DNA of 52,377 bases from DATLXH01 sp035576005 (GTDB taxonomy: Bacteria > Acidobacteriota > Thermoanaerobaculia > Gp7-AA8), in NCBI GenBank assembly GCA_035576005.1, contig DATLXH010000027.1:1-52377 (forward strand). The letters are read 5' to 3'. A model generated the notes under the pieces. It saw only the letters and a list, made by a program, of their open reading frames with translations. It was not told the origin of the DNA and did no database searches. Shown here piece after piece: positions 15,435 to 24,244 of this stretch; position 1 is the first letter of the stretch; each line of letters starts with the position of its first letter. The position numbers and the translations under genes are program-made.

Positions 15435-15988
15435 GTTTCACGTGGAACAACGCGAAGGACGACCAGGAAATGATCGGTTCCACGCGGCAGAGGATAGGTT
15501 GAATCGGGCATGAGATCAGCGACCTCCGGGAAGGTCGCACCGCTCTGAAAAAGTGCGACTCGACCGAAGATCTTGAGGTTCGGGACGATGAGATCAGCCC
15601 ATTGGGCCACATGCCCCACAGCCCGGGAGGTAACAAGGTCGAACGTACGTTCCGCGAAGCGTAGATTCTGCAATCTATCACCATAAACAACGCAGTTCAA
15701 CGCACACTCACGCACTACGAACTTCAGAAATGCCCACTTCCGCTGATCGGACTCCACCAGGTGAAACCGCGCCTGGGGCGAGCGGATCGCCATGGGAATC
15801 GCCGGCAGACCGCCGCCGCTTCCAAAGTCGAGGACCTCTCCCTGCGGACGCAAAATGTCGGCTGCCAGCTCTGCTTCGCCGATGTGGCCGTCGAGGTTCT
15901 GGCGTGCCTCGGGGCCGAGCAGATTCACTCTTCGGCCCCAAAGCTCGAGGAGCTCCTTATAGCGATCCAGCTGCTCGAGCGGAGTCAC
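15431..15988 (-). CDS. rsmG: 16S rRNA (guanine-527-N7)-methyltransferase
   Basis: SAM-dependent methylation of G527 in 16S rRNA. The Rossmann SAM motif is EVLDFGSGGGLPAIPMAI (about 50-67), followed by the family signature HLVESDQRKWAFLKFV. The 185 residues are slightly short compared with about 207 in E. coli. It overlaps mnmG by 4 bases (15985-15988) and parA by 4. Its last five codons (Pro-Arg-Glu-Thr and part of Val) lie within a parS-like site. Confidence 0.95.
   Translation of the reverse strand: MTPLEQLDRYKELLELWGRRVNLLGPEARQNLDGHIGEAELAADILRPQGEVLDFGSGGGLPAIPMAIRSPQARFHLVESDQRKWAFLKFVVRECALNCVVYGDRLQNLRFAERTFDLVTSRAVGHVAQWADLIVPNLKIFGRVALFQSGATFPEVADLMPDSTYPLPRGTDHFLVVLRVVPRET
15434..15449. 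promoter_or_regulatory. parS-like centromere site 1
   Basis: TGTTTCACGTGGAACA matches the conserved bacterial parS palindrome (TGTTnCACGTGAAACA) at 15 of 16 positions. It overlaps the end of rsmG and the first base of parA. Confidence 0.9.
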
Positions 15989-17880
15989 CCTGTCCTTCGG
16001 GAAACGTTCTTCCGAAGGACCATGCGCAGGATCGCGATGGCCGACGGAGTGAGCCCAGGAATGCGTGACGCCTGCCCGAGCGTGGCGGGCCTGATGGAGG
16101 TCAGCTTCTCGCGAGCTTCGCGCGAGAGTCCCGGCCAGTCGAACTCCAGAGTCATCGGAATCTTCAGCTCTTCGTCGACCCGCGTGCGGACTACTTCCTC
16201 ACGCTGCCGATCGAGATAACCGACGTAACGCATCGCGTTCACCACGCCGTCGAGCTCCTCATCCTCCAGTCGGTCAAGAACCTCAACCAGCTCCGGCTCC
16301 CGATCCGTTTCCCGGCAATGAGACATGAAAGCCTTGAGCTCAAACTCCGGCCGCTGGAGCAGGGTACTGACGGTTGAGTTGCTCAGTGGCGTGACTCCCA
16401 GGGGCTCGAGCCAGCTCAACGTCTCCCGGTCGGGGCGGAGCCTGGTAGCTGACAAGGCGGTCCGGGCCGCGTCCACCCGCGCCCCGCGCCCCTCGACACG
16501 TCGAAGCCGCTCGTCGTCGATTATCCCCAATCGGGCCGCCTGCGGCGTGAGCCGCGCATAAACAGAATCGCAACCGAGAAGGAGCCGGTGCTCGGCCCGC
16601 GACGTGAACATCCGGTACGGTTCCTCGGTTCCCAGCGTCACGAGATCGTCGATCATGACGCCGCTGTAGGCCTCGTCGCGCCCGAGGACAAACGGCTCGT
16701 CCCCGCGAACGTAAAGAAGCGCGTTGATCCCCGCCAGGAGCCCCTGCGCCGCCGCTTCCTCGTAACCTGATGTTCCATTGATCTGGCCGGCCAGATAAAG
16801 ACCCTCGACCCCTCGAACCGCGAGGGTGGAATCGAGTTGTTGCGGGTTTACAAAATCGTACTCAACCGCGTAGCCGTAACGGGCGATGATTGCTTTTTCC
16901 AACCCCGGGATCGAGTGAACGACGCGATCCTGAACATCGGCAGGAAGGGAGGTTGAGAGCCCGTTGAGGTAAAGCCAGGGGTGGGACAGCCCCTCGGGCT
17001 CGACGAAGATCTGGTGCCGTTCCTTGTCGTGAAAACGAACGACCTTGTCCTCGATCGATGGGCAGTAGCGCGGGCCAGTGGCTTCGATCTGCCCCGAGTA
17101 CATCGGGGCGCGGTGGAGATTCTCCCGAATCATCTCGTGTGTCCCGGATCCGGTGTGGGTCAAGTAGCAAAGAATTTGCGGCTGCGGGATCTGGTCGGTG
17201 AGGATCGAAAAGGGTCGGGGCCGCACGTCTCCTGCCTGGGGAGTCATCAAACTGAAGTCAGCCGACTCCCTGAGTACCCGAGGAGGTGTTCCAGTCTTCA
17301 ACCGACCCAGCTGGAGACCGAGTCTCTGGAGCGCCAGGGAAAGGTTGTCTGCCGAAGGCTCGCCGAATCTTCCTCCCGCATCCTGCTTTTCGCCAGAATG
17401 CATCAGGGCTCGAAGAAACGTCCCCGTAGTCACGATGACGACCGCCGAGCGCAAATGGGAATCGTCGCTCAACGTCACCCCAGTGATCCGCGCCCCATCG
17501 TCTGTGATGGAGACGACATCGCCCTCCACGATTGTCACGTTCTCTTCCGACTGGAGCTTCCGCAGCACAGCGGCGGCGTAAAGATCTCGATCGCACTGAG
17601 CCCTCGGGCCCTGTACTGCCGGTCCTTTCGAGCGATTGAGAACTTTGAACTGGATCCCCGCGGCGTCGGTCACCTCGCCCATGAGACCGCCCAGCGCGTC
17701 GATCTCCTTGACGAGGTTTCCCTTTGCCAGACCGCCGATCGCCGGATTGCACGACATCCTGCCGATGGCAGCCGCCGAAAAGGTGACCATCGCAACCCGG
17801 CAGCCGCCTCGGGCTGCCACCCGAGCTGCCTCCGCTCCAGCGTGCCCTCCACCAACGACAATGATGTCGAAACCGCTCAT
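15985..17880 (-). CDS. mnmG: tRNA uridine-5-carboxymethylaminomethyl modification enzyme MnmG (GidA)
   Basis: FAD-dependent enzyme that, with MnmE, forms cmnm5U at tRNA wobble position 34. The FAD dinucleotide fold is at the N-terminus (IVVGGGHAGAEAARVAARGG). Signatures visible further on are SCNPAIGGLAKGNLVKEIDALGG, GTFLRALMHSGEK and the C-terminal RYVGYLDRQREEVVR. The start is ATG 17880 (MSGFDIIVVGG), giving 631 residues; the open frame extending to 17913 runs through the parS-like site and the mnmE end. It is the partner of the adjacent mnmE. Confidence 0.97.
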   Translation of the reverse strand: MSGFDIIVVGGGHAGAEAARVAARGGCRVAMVTFSAAAIGRMSCNPAIGGLAKGNLVKEIDALGGLMGEVTDAAGIQFKVLNRSKGPAVQGPRAQCDRDLYAAAVLRKLQSEENVTIVEGDVVSITDDGARITGVTLSDDSHLRSAVVIVTTGTFLRALMHSGEKQDAGGRFGEPSADNLSLALQRLGLQLGRLKTGTPPRVLRESADFSLMTPQAGDVRPRPFSILTDQIPQPQILCYLTHTGSGTHEMIRENLHRAPMYSGQIEATGPRYCPSIEDKVVRFHDKERHQIFVEPEGLSHPWLYLNGLSTSLPADVQDRVVHSIPGLEKAIIARYGYAVEYDFVNPQQLDSTLAVRGVEGLYLAGQINGTSGYEEAAAQGLLAGINALLYVRGDEPFVLGRDEAYSGVMIDDLVTLGTEEPYRMFTSRAEHRLLLGCDSVYARLTPQAARLGIIDDERLRRVEGRGARVDAARTALSATRLRPDRETLSWLEPLGVTPLSNSTVSTLLQRPEFELKAFMSHCRETDREPELVEVLDRLEDEELDGVVNAMRYVGYLDRQREEVVRTRVDEELKIPMTLEFDWPGLSREAREKLTSIRPATLGQASRIPGLTPSAIAILRMVLRKNVSRRTG

Positions 17881-17881
17881 A

Positions 17882-17897
17882 TGTTCCACGTGGAACG
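17882..17897. promoter_or_regulatory. parS-like centromere site 2
   Basis: The perfect inner palindrome GTTCCACGTGGAAC fills the 17-bp gap between the mnmE stop (17898-17900) and the mnmG start (17880). It differs from the site at 15434-15449 mainly in one inner base and one outer base. It lies about 5 kb from dnaA, where origin-proximal parS sites are expected. Confidence 0.87.
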
Positions 17898-19232
17898 TCA
17901 CTTCCCCACGCAAAATTTTGCGAAAATCTCGCGACGAGCGTCCGCCGGGGAGATGGCCCCCGTCAGTTGACCCAACGCACGCGAAGCTGCGTAGAGATCG
18001 ACGAGAACAATTTCTTCAGCCAGTCCTTCTTTCACAGAGGCCATCGCCCTTTGCAGCGCGGCAAGGGACTCATCCGCTGCAGCTCTCTGGCGGCTGTTGA
18101 CAAGGGTTGGAGTCGACTCGTCGGCCGCGAATCCCTGCTTCACCCGATGGTCGAGGAGCCGCAAAAGCTCCGGGACACCTTCCCCAGTGATCAGCGAGAC
18201 GGTCAATCCAACACCAGGCCCGGTCGGGACGAGATCGGCTTTCGTCAGAATCAGCAAAGGATCCGGGAGACGAGCCATCTCAGCCTCATCGTCTGCCAGA
18301 ACCCCGGCGGTCGAATCGACCAGATACAGGACAATATCCGCCCTCTCGGCGATCTCGCGGGCGCGGGCAACCCCGATCTTCTCTACCTGATCCGTCGCCT
18401 CTCGAAGCCCGGCCGTGTCTATGAACGTCACCGGAAGGCCCCCGATCTCAACGGTTTCCCTCAGGAGATCTCGTGTGGTCCCGGCGATGTCGGTGACAAT
18501 TGCCCGGTCGCTTCCACACAAGTAGTTCAGCAGTGACGACTTCCCCGCATTCGGCCGCCCAAGGATGACCGCGGAGAGCCCTTCCGTGGTCGCCCGGCCT
18601 CGTTCATGAGTCGCGATCAAATTCTTAACCCTCCCGATTGCCCCCTGCAGCGACGATGACGCTTCATCCCGGTTGATGAATTCGTACCCCTCTCCCGAAA
18701 AGTCGAGCGCACCCTCCAGCCGCGAGATCACGAATAGCAACGACTCCCGGACGCCTCGCACCTCGCGGCTCAGGACACCAGCGAGATTATCGAGCGAAAC
18801 ACGCGACTGCAGCCTGGTTCGCGAGTTGATCAGATCCGCAACGGACTCGGCCTGAACGAGGTCCAGCTTGCCGTTCAGCACGGCCCGTTCGCTGAACTCG
18901 CCAGGCAGCGCCACTCGCGCGCCGCCACGAACAATTGCGTCAATCACACGCTCCACGAGCAGCGGGTTCCCGTGCAGTGTCAGCTCAACCATCTCGTTAC
19001 CGGTATAGGAGCGAGGGGCTGCGAAGCGAATTGCGATTACCTCGTCGAGCGGAGCGCCGTCATCCTCGAGCCGCAGGAGCGTAGCCCGCCGTTCCTCGAG
19101 ATCCTCGGCTTTCAACACCAGACGCCGCAGAATCTCTGACGACCGAGGCCCGTCGATTCTGATGATGGCTAGGGCTGATCGGGCCGCCGCCGTCGCAGCG
19201 GCGACTATGGTGTCAAAGCCTTCCTGACTCAC
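17898..19232 (-). CDS. mnmE: tRNA modification GTPase MnmE (TrmE)
   Basis: GTPase partner of MnmG in wobble-uridine modification. The N-terminal tetrahydrofolate-binding domain has DTIVAAATAAARSALAIIRI. The G domain (about 215-365) has G1 GRPNAGKSSLLN, G2 TDIAGTTRD, G3 DTAG and G4 TKAD. The C-terminus FAKFCVGK carries the conserved catalytic Cys of the FCxGK motif. The 444 residues are normal. Its start overlaps the jag stop by 4 bases. Confidence 0.97.
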   Translation of the reverse strand: MSQEGFDTIVAAATAAARSALAIIRIDGPRSSEILRRLVLKAEDLEERRATLLRLEDDGAPLDEVIAIRFAAPRSYTGNEMVELTLHGNPLLVERVIDAIVRGGARVALPGEFSERAVLNGKLDLVQAESVADLINSRTRLQSRVSLDNLAGVLSREVRGVRESLLFVISRLEGALDFSGEGYEFINRDEASSSLQGAIGRVKNLIATHERGRATTEGLSAVILGRPNAGKSSLLNYLCGSDRAIVTDIAGTTRDLLRETVEIGGLPVTFIDTAGLREATDQVEKIGVARAREIAERADIVLYLVDSTAGVLADDEAEMARLPDPLLILTKADLVPTGPGVGLTVSLITGEGVPELLRLLDHRVKQGFAADESTPTLVNSRQRAAADESLAALQRAMASVKEGLAEEIVLVDLYAASRALGQLTGAISPADARREIFAKFCVGK

Positions 19233-20077
19233 GACTCCGGCGAAATTGCTGTCCGCCGCGGGATGATGGCGACTCTCTTGAAGAACCCCTCTCCCCTCGA
19301 CTCCGTCTCGACTTCCGCATCATCCTGGAGAGCGACATGAACGATTCTTCGCTCCATCGGATTCATCGATGGAAGCATCTGCTCACCGCCAGCACTCCGC
19401 ACCTGATCGGCGAGGCCACGGGCGAGCTCTTCGATCTCTCGTGAGCGATTCTCTCGAAAGGAAGCGCAATCGACTTCTACACGTTTCTCGGGAGACTCAT
19501 CATTGATAAACGCTTTGCTTGCAATGAGTTGCACGGCATCCAGCAATTCGCCACCCTGTTCCACGAAACGTCCCTCGTCTGACCCGTAGAGACGCACGGT
19601 TACACGCTCGTCGCCCTCGAACGTCCGGACCTGCATGTCCCAGTCTGCATGCTCGACCAGGGAATCGAACCAGGCGTGGACTCGCAGCGCGAAGGGTGAT
19701 TCGGTTTCCTGTGCCGGAGCTTCCTCGCCGCTCCGCGGCGGCCGAGGCGTAGATTTGCGAGGCGCTCCTCCACTCTCAGAGCGGCTCTTTCGCTTACGCC
19801 CCTCACTGTTCGCGGATCGGAACGCGCGATCCTCTTCAACCGGCTCTCGAGCGGAATCGCGCGTCGGCTCTCCCGGACGAGGCTCCTGCTTTCTCGGAGC
19901 ATCCGCGATTGCGCCAGGATTGACGTCGGCTTCAACGACCACTCGCTTCATGCCCCCGAGAAAGCCACGCTTCTCTAGCAGAACGTGATAGGTCAAAGCG
20001 AACCGCTCCACCCCCAGCGCTTCACAGGCGCTATCGAGCGCCTCGTCGAGACTTTTTCCTTCAAATCGTTGACTCAT
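19229..20077 (-). CDS. jag: Jag/KhpB-like RNA-binding protein (Jag-N, KH, R3H)
   Basis: Single-stranded nucleic-acid-binding protein normally encoded beside yidC. The Jag-N domain (about 1-52) begins with the typical KSLDEALDSACEALGV pattern. A low-complexity Arg/Pro/Glu/Ser linker (about 60-125) follows. The KH-II region (about 130-205) comes next, and the C-terminal R3H domain has NPMERRIVHVALQ (about 239-251). The 282 residues are longer than many homologues because of the linker. It starts 14 bases after yidC. Confidence 0.92.
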   Translation of the reverse strand: MSQRFEGKSLDEALDSACEALGVERFALTYHVLLEKRGFLGGMKRVVVEADVNPGAIADAPRKQEPRPGEPTRDSAREPVEEDRAFRSANSEGRKRKSRSESGGAPRKSTPRPPRSGEEAPAQETESPFALRVHAWFDSLVEHADWDMQVRTFEGDERVTVRLYGSDEGRFVEQGGELLDAVQLIASKAFINDESPEKRVEVDCASFRENRSREIEELARGLADQVRSAGGEQMLPSMNPMERRIVHVALQDDAEVETESRGEGFFKRVAIIPRRTAISPES

Positions 20078-20091
20078 CGATCTTCTCCGCG

Positions 20092-21768
20092 TTACGACTC
20101 CGGATGGTCAGCCCAGTATTTGTTCATGATCATCTGCTGCGCAATGGTCAGGATATTCTGCACGAGCCAGTAGAGCACCAGACCGCTTGGAAATTCTTTG
20201 AAAATCCAGCCGAAAATGAACGGCATCGCCATGAAGATCCGCTTTTGTGTCGGATCTGCCGTCGACGGCGTAATAGCCTGCTGGATGAACATCGTGATGG
20301 TCATCAGAATCGGGGTGATGTAGTACGGATCCTTATCGGAAAGGTCCTGGATCCAGCCGAAAAACGGGGCGCCGCGAAGCTCGATCGCTCGTGAAAGCAG
20401 CCCATAGAATCCCCAGAGAATCGGAAGTTGTAGCAGAAGGGGAAGGCAGCCGCCAACAGGACTGATCCCTTCCACCTTGTAGAGATTCATCATCTCAACG
20501 TTCATCTTCTGACGTTGTTCGGGGTCGGTCTTCGCCTTCTTGTACCGGTCGCGAATCGCCGTCATCTTCGGTTGCACTTTCTGCATCTTCTTCATCGAGA
20601 CGATGCTCTTGTGCTGGAGAGGATAGAGAACGAGCTTGATGAGAACGGTCAGGACGACGATCGCCCAGCCGTAGTTTTTCGTGAAGGTGTGAATCGCGAT
20701 CAGCGCCGTAAGGAGAAACCTCGCGATCATGCCGAAGGCGCCGAACTGCAGCGTCTTTTCGAGACCGTGCGCTTCGAGAACCGTGGCCTGCTTGGGCCCG
20801 AAGAACGCCTTTCCCGACGCTCCGCCATTCACGGCGTTGAATCCAACGTAGACTTCTTTTCTCTTGAGGTCGTCCTTTGTGGCAGCAGGGATCTCGATGG
20901 AACGAAGGACCGGCGAGCCAGCCTTGTCGGGTCTGATCGCGGCGAGAAAGTAGTTGTCCTCGATGCCGATGAAATCGGCTGATCCTTCGTAAAATTTGAG
21001 CTTCGGAGCTTTTTCTCTTGCTATGACATCGAGCGAACCGTCCTGCTGAATCACAGGGTTACCGGTGATGACAAACTGGTTGTCCCGCTCCTCCGGACCG
21101 AGAACCCGTAGACCCGGGCCGACCATCACGCGGTAGGCAGTCGTCGCGGGAAGCACAGAAACCGCGAAGTGAAAATCGTAGTTCGGTCCGAGCCGGAACT
21201 CTTTGACAACCGCCACGCCGCTGCCATCATCGACTCGAAACGTCAGACGCTCGCCGGCACCCGTTTTCTCACGGGTCAGCACGTAAAATCCTTCGTTCGC
21301 GACTCGATTCACCCTCCCGTCGGACGCCTCGATCGCGAAGGGAAAGTCCGATCTTCCAGCCGGCCTCGACTTGATGAGCTCCACAAGCTGTCCGCTGCGT
21401 GTTTTGTAATCTTTGAGCCGGAACGAGACGAGTTGCGCCCCTCGATTCGAAAATCGCGCTACATACTCAGGAGTTTCGACGGTCGAAGCCTCCTCTGAGG
21501 TAGCCGCGACTCTCTCTGAGGGTTGGGTGGCTGGCGGAGCGGTCTGAGCCGCAACGGATGGTGCCGCGGTGACACTGGCGCCCGGCTGGAGCGCTGCGGA
21601 ACTGGTGGTCGCGGTCGCCTCGGCAGCAGGTTTTGTTGGAGTCTGCTGGTCAGTAGACGCAGGCTTTGGTTTGACGACCAGCTGTGGAAAGATGCGGGGG
21701 AGCATCGCAGCCCACAACCAGAGGAATGCGATCGACACGGCGACCGCAAGGAACAGTCTCTTCTCCAT
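20092..21768 (-). CDS. yidC: Membrane protein insertase YidC
   Basis: Inserts and folds inner-membrane proteins, alone or with SecYEG. The N-terminal membrane segment is at about 5-22. A Pro/Ala/Thr-rich linker (about 35-95) leads to a large periplasmic domain (about 95-335), the Gram-negative form. The conserved insertase core (about 345-550) includes a membrane segment with NYGWAIVVLTVLIKLVLYPL, whose Lys supplies the usual positive charge in the groove. The 558 residues are normal. It lies 3 bases after yidD. Confidence 0.97.
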   Translation of the reverse strand: MEKRLFLAVAVSIAFLWLWAAMLPRIFPQLVVKPKPASTDQQTPTKPAAEATATTSSAALQPGASVTAAPSVAAQTAPPATQPSERVAATSEEASTVETPEYVARFSNRGAQLVSFRLKDYKTRSGQLVELIKSRPAGRSDFPFAIEASDGRVNRVANEGFYVLTREKTGAGERLTFRVDDGSGVAVVKEFRLGPNYDFHFAVSVLPATTAYRVMVGPGLRVLGPEERDNQFVITGNPVIQQDGSLDVIAREKAPKLKFYEGSADFIGIEDNYFLAAIRPDKAGSPVLRSIEIPAATKDDLKRKEVYVGFNAVNGGASGKAFFGPKQATVLEAHGLEKTLQFGAFGMIARFLLTALIAIHTFTKNYGWAIVVLTVLIKLVLYPLQHKSIVSMKKMQKVQPKMTAIRDRYKKAKTDPEQRQKMNVEMMNLYKVEGISPVGGCLPLLLQLPILWGFYGLLSRAIELRGAPFFGWIQDLSDKDPYYITPILMTITMFIQQAITPSTADPTQKRIFMAMPFIFGWIFKEFPSGLVLYWLVQNILTIAQQMIMNKYWADHPES

Positions 21769-21771
21769 CGC

Positions 21772-21981
21772 TCAAGGGACCGGGTCCCAACCTCCTGGAT
21801 GAAACGGGTGACAACGCAAGAGTCTTCGCACGGTCAGATACCCTCCTCGAAGAACCCCGTATTTCTCAACCGCACCCATCGCGAAAGCCGAACACGTGGG
21901 TTCGAAGCGGCACATCGGTGGGAGGAGCGGGGAGATCAACCGTTTGTAGAGCTTCAGCAGAAAGATGGCGAGTCGCCTCAA
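21772..21981 (-). CDS. yidD: Membrane protein insertion efficiency factor YidD
   Basis: Small membrane-associated protein encoded between rnpA and yidC in most bacteria. The 69 residues contain the diagnostic YKRLISPLLPPMCRFEPTCS and the C-terminal LLRCHPFHPGGWDPVP with the three conserved cysteines. It overlaps rnpA by 4 bases (21978-21981). Confidence 0.96.
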   Translation of the reverse strand: MRRLAIFLLKLYKRLISPLLPPMCRFEPTCSAFAMGAVEKYGVLRGGYLTVRRLLRCHPFHPGGWDPVP

Positions 21982-22379
21982 AGGCCGCCTCGCGTTTCTT
22001 TCATCGCCCGCCGAAACGCATTGGTGAGATCCGTGGAGTATTGAGCGTAAGTGGCCTGTCTGGCTCCTGGCTTGATATTGATCACGAAATCGGTCGATTC
22101 CTTATCGAGCCCGATCGCGTTGCGGTTCAGCCGGTAAACCTCTCTCGTCCAGCGGCGGAGGCGATTCCGGTCGTGAGCCTTTCCAATCTTCCTGGTCGAC
22201 GTGATTCCAATTCGAGGGTGACCAAACGAGCTCTGTTTAAAAAAGAGGACACAATACCGAGCGAAGAACTTTCGGCCCTGCTCATAGGTGTCCAGGAAGT
22301 CCTGACGCCGCGCGATGCGCTCTCGCTTGGGGAGAGCAGCCGATCCCGGCCGCGACAGAGGCACTTCGTCGCTCAGCAA
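21978..22379 (-). CDS. rnpA: Ribonuclease P protein component
   Basis: Protein subunit of RNase P that helps the catalytic RNA bind pre-tRNA 5' leaders. The RNR signature is present in RKIGKAHDRNRLRRWTREVYR, and the N-terminal RRQDFLDTYEQGRKFF is typical. The 133 residues are normal. It lies 36 bp after rpmH. The first 15 residues are not conserved, so a start slightly downstream is possible. Confidence 0.95.
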   Translation of the reverse strand: MLSDEVPLSRPGSAALPKRERIARRQDFLDTYEQGRKFFARYCVLFFKQSSFGHPRIGITSTRKIGKAHDRNRLRRWTREVYRLNRNAIGLDKESTDFVINIKPGARQATYAQYSTDLTNAFRRAMKETRGGL

Positions 22380-22415
22380 TGGATTCAGAATCGGGAAGAA
22401 ACGCGGCGATCAGGA

Positions 22416-22550
22416 TCAAACGACGAGGCGCTTGCGACCCTTACGGCGGCGGCGGGAGAGCACAGCTCTACCATCTTTGGTACGCATGCGCTCGAGGAAG
22501 CCGTGCGTCTTCTTGCGACGGCGATTATTCGGTTGAAAGGTTCGTTTCAT
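22416..22550 (-). CDS. rpmH: 50S ribosomal protein L34
   Basis: A 44-residue, strongly basic protein read on the minus strand from ATG 22550 to TGA 22416. It begins MKRTFQPNNRRRKKTHGF and contains RMRTKDGRAVLSRRRRKGR, the unmistakable L34 pattern. It is the first gene of the leftward origin-proximal operon rpmH-rnpA-yidD-yidC-jag-mnmE-mnmG-rsmG-parA-parB-bactofilin, with a strong promoter 30 bp upstream. Confidence 0.98.
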   Translation of the reverse strand: MKRTFQPNNRRRKKTHGFLERMRTKDGRAVLSRRRRKGRKRLVV

Positions 22551-22579
22551 GTGAGAGACCTAGCCTTTGAAAAGCGGTG

Positions 22580-22609
22580 AGTATAAAGTTACGGCCGGTC
22601 GAGGGTCAA
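22580..22609 (-). promoter_or_regulatory. Predicted sigma-70 promoter of rpmH
   Basis: On the minus strand, -35 TTGACC (22609-22604) and -10 TATACT (22585-22580) are separated by 18 bp. Both boxes match consensus at 5 of 6 positions. Transcription would start about 22 bp before the rpmH ATG. Confidence 0.8.
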
Positions 22610-22822
22610 CCTACGACCGAGCAAGGCGCCAAACGCCTTCATGGAAGAGGCTATTCCAGCGGGTTTCCCTCGCAAGGCACCTCAGGGGACCAGCCCTGAG
22701 AGGTCGGCTGCTTGGTTGCCGTCCTCAGCAATGTCCCGCTCTGCCTGGGCGCGCGGCGCGTCTCATGCGATCATCCAGACAACGCGACAAATGCTGGGGA
22801 TTGCGACATACTCCACCATCGC

Positions 22823-22851
22823 TTTCACCCCTCGCCGCGCTGTGCTAGACT
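22823..22851 (+). promoter_or_regulatory. Weak predicted dnaA promoter (extended -10)
   Basis: TGCTAGACT at 22843-22851 reads as an extended -10, with a poor -35 (TTTCAC, 22823-22828) 17 bp upstream. A start near 22858 would place the DnaA-box palindrome in the leader just downstream, consistent with autorepression by DnaA. This is pattern matching only. Confidence 0.4.
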
Positions 22852-22936
22852 CGCCAGCCTTTTTCCCTCGATTTCTTTTCCACAATTGTGGAAAAGATGT
22901 GGAATGTCATATAGATAGCACGATTCTGCCAGCCAA

Positions 22937-24244
22937 ATGAACCTCTGGGACCAAGTTCTCTCGAAACTCGAAGAGACCATCGACAAGACCGAGTTCACCA
23001 CCTGGTTTCAACCGACCGTCTTTCTCGCTGCCAAGGGCGAAACTGTTGATGTGAGGGTTCCCGACGGCCGGTTCGTCGATCAGATTTCCTCCCGGTACAG
23101 TCACCAGATCCGTTCAATCCTCACCGAACTGGACGCGAGCCGCACGAAGATTCATTTCGTTGCCGATGCATCGGACTCGCGCGACCTTGGACCTTATCCC
23201 GCGACCGTGCCCGTAGTCGACCTGCCACCTTCCGTCTTCAACAACCGCTACAGGTTTGGCAGTTTTGTGGTCGGAAGCTCCAACCAGCTTGCCTACGCCG
23301 CGGCGCTGTCGGTTGCGGAGAATCCCAGTAACTCCTTTAACCCTCTGTTCCTCTACGGCGGCGCCGGTCTGGGGAAGACTCACCTGATCCAGGCAATCGG
23401 TCAGCAGCTGCGTCAGTCGCACCCATCGATGAAAATCGTTTATATGTCGGCCGACAATTTCGTGACCGAGCTGATCACCTCGATTCGCTACGACCGGATG
23501 TCGTCCTTTCGCGATCGCTACCGCTCAGTCGACGCCCTGCTCCTAGATGACATTCAATTCCTGGCCGGGAAGGAGCGAACACAGGAAGAGTTTTTTCACA
23601 CCTTCAACGCACTCTACGAGGCCCAGAAGCAAATCGTATTCACCTCGGATGCGCCTCCCAAGGAAATTCCGACCCTCGAAGAGCGACTCCGTTCCCGCTT
23701 CGAGTGGGGATTGAGCGCAGACATCCAGGCCCCCGACCTCGAAACCAAAGTCGCGATCCTGCGAAAGAAGGCGGAGGAGAGGAAGATTGGTCTCCCAGGC
23801 GATGTCGCTCTTTTCATCGCTGAGCGGGTGCGCTCCAACGTCCGTGAACTGGAAGGGCACCTGAACCGTGTTGCTGCCTTCGCTTCCCTTACCGGTCATC
23901 CGATCGGGATGGATCTTGCCAAAGAAGCTCTCCGAGACCTGCTGTCAAAAGAAAACAAGCCGATCGTCGCAGCAGAGATCCTCAAAGTCGTCGCCGCGCA
24001 TTACGGAATCAAAGTCTCTGAGCTGAAATCCAAGTCGAACGCCCGCCCGATCTCTTATCCAAGGCAAGTCGCAATGTTCATCTGTAAGGCTTTGACCGAT
24101 CTCTCGTATCCGGAGATTGGAAAGATCTTCAACAACAAGCACCATTCTACTGTCATCTACTCGGTCGAAAAGATCGAGAAATTGAAGGCCGAGGACTCTG
24201 CCGTCGCCAACACGGTCGATATGTTGATCAAGCAGTTTCGATGA
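22937..24244 (+). CDS. dnaA: Chromosomal replication initiator DnaA
   Basis: AAA+ initiator that binds DnaA boxes and opens oriC. Domain I is at the N-terminus (WDQVLSKLEETIDKTEFTTWFQP). Domain II is very short. Domain III has Walker A GGAGLGKTHLIQAIG and Walker B VDALLLDDIQFLAGKE. Domain IV ends with the DnaA signature NKHHSTVIYSVEKI. At 435 residues it is on the short side, mainly from the reduced domain II. No clear ribosome-binding site is seen before ATG 22937. The TGA overlaps the ATG of the following small ORF. Confidence 0.98.
   Translation: MNLWDQVLSKLEETIDKTEFTTWFQPTVFLAAKGETVDVRVPDGRFVDQISSRYSHQIRSILTELDASRTKIHFVADASDSRDLGPYPATVPVVDLPPSVFNNRYRFGSFVVGSSNQLAYAAALSVAENPSNSFNPLFLYGGAGLGKTHLIQAIGQQLRQSHPSMKIVYMSADNFVTELITSIRYDRMSSFRDRYRSVDALLLDDIQFLAGKERTQEEFFHTFNALYEAQKQIVFTSDAPPKEIPTLEERLRSRFEWGLSADIQAPDLETKVAILRKKAEERKIGLPGDVALFIAERVRSNVRELEGHLNRVAAFASLTGHPIGMDLAKEALRDLLSKENKPIVAAEILKVVAAHYGIKVSELKSKSNARPISYPRQVAMFICKALTDLSYPEIGKIFNNKHHSTVIYSVEKIEKLKAEDSAVANTVDMLIKQFR

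Larger units (their letters stand above)
22551..22936. other. Candidate oriC: rpmH-dnaA intergenic region
   Basis: A 386-bp gap between divergent rpmH and dnaA. It holds the rpmH promoter, a weak dnaA promoter and, at 22876-22895, a palindrome made of two inverted DnaA-box-like 9-mers (TTTTCCACA, AT, TGTGGAAAA), plus a third partial box (TGTGGAA, 22898-22904). No strongly AT-rich stretch is visible, so the unwinding element is not identified. All genes from topA to rpmH read leftward and those from dnaA to gyrA rightward, as expected at an origin. Confidence 0.6.
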
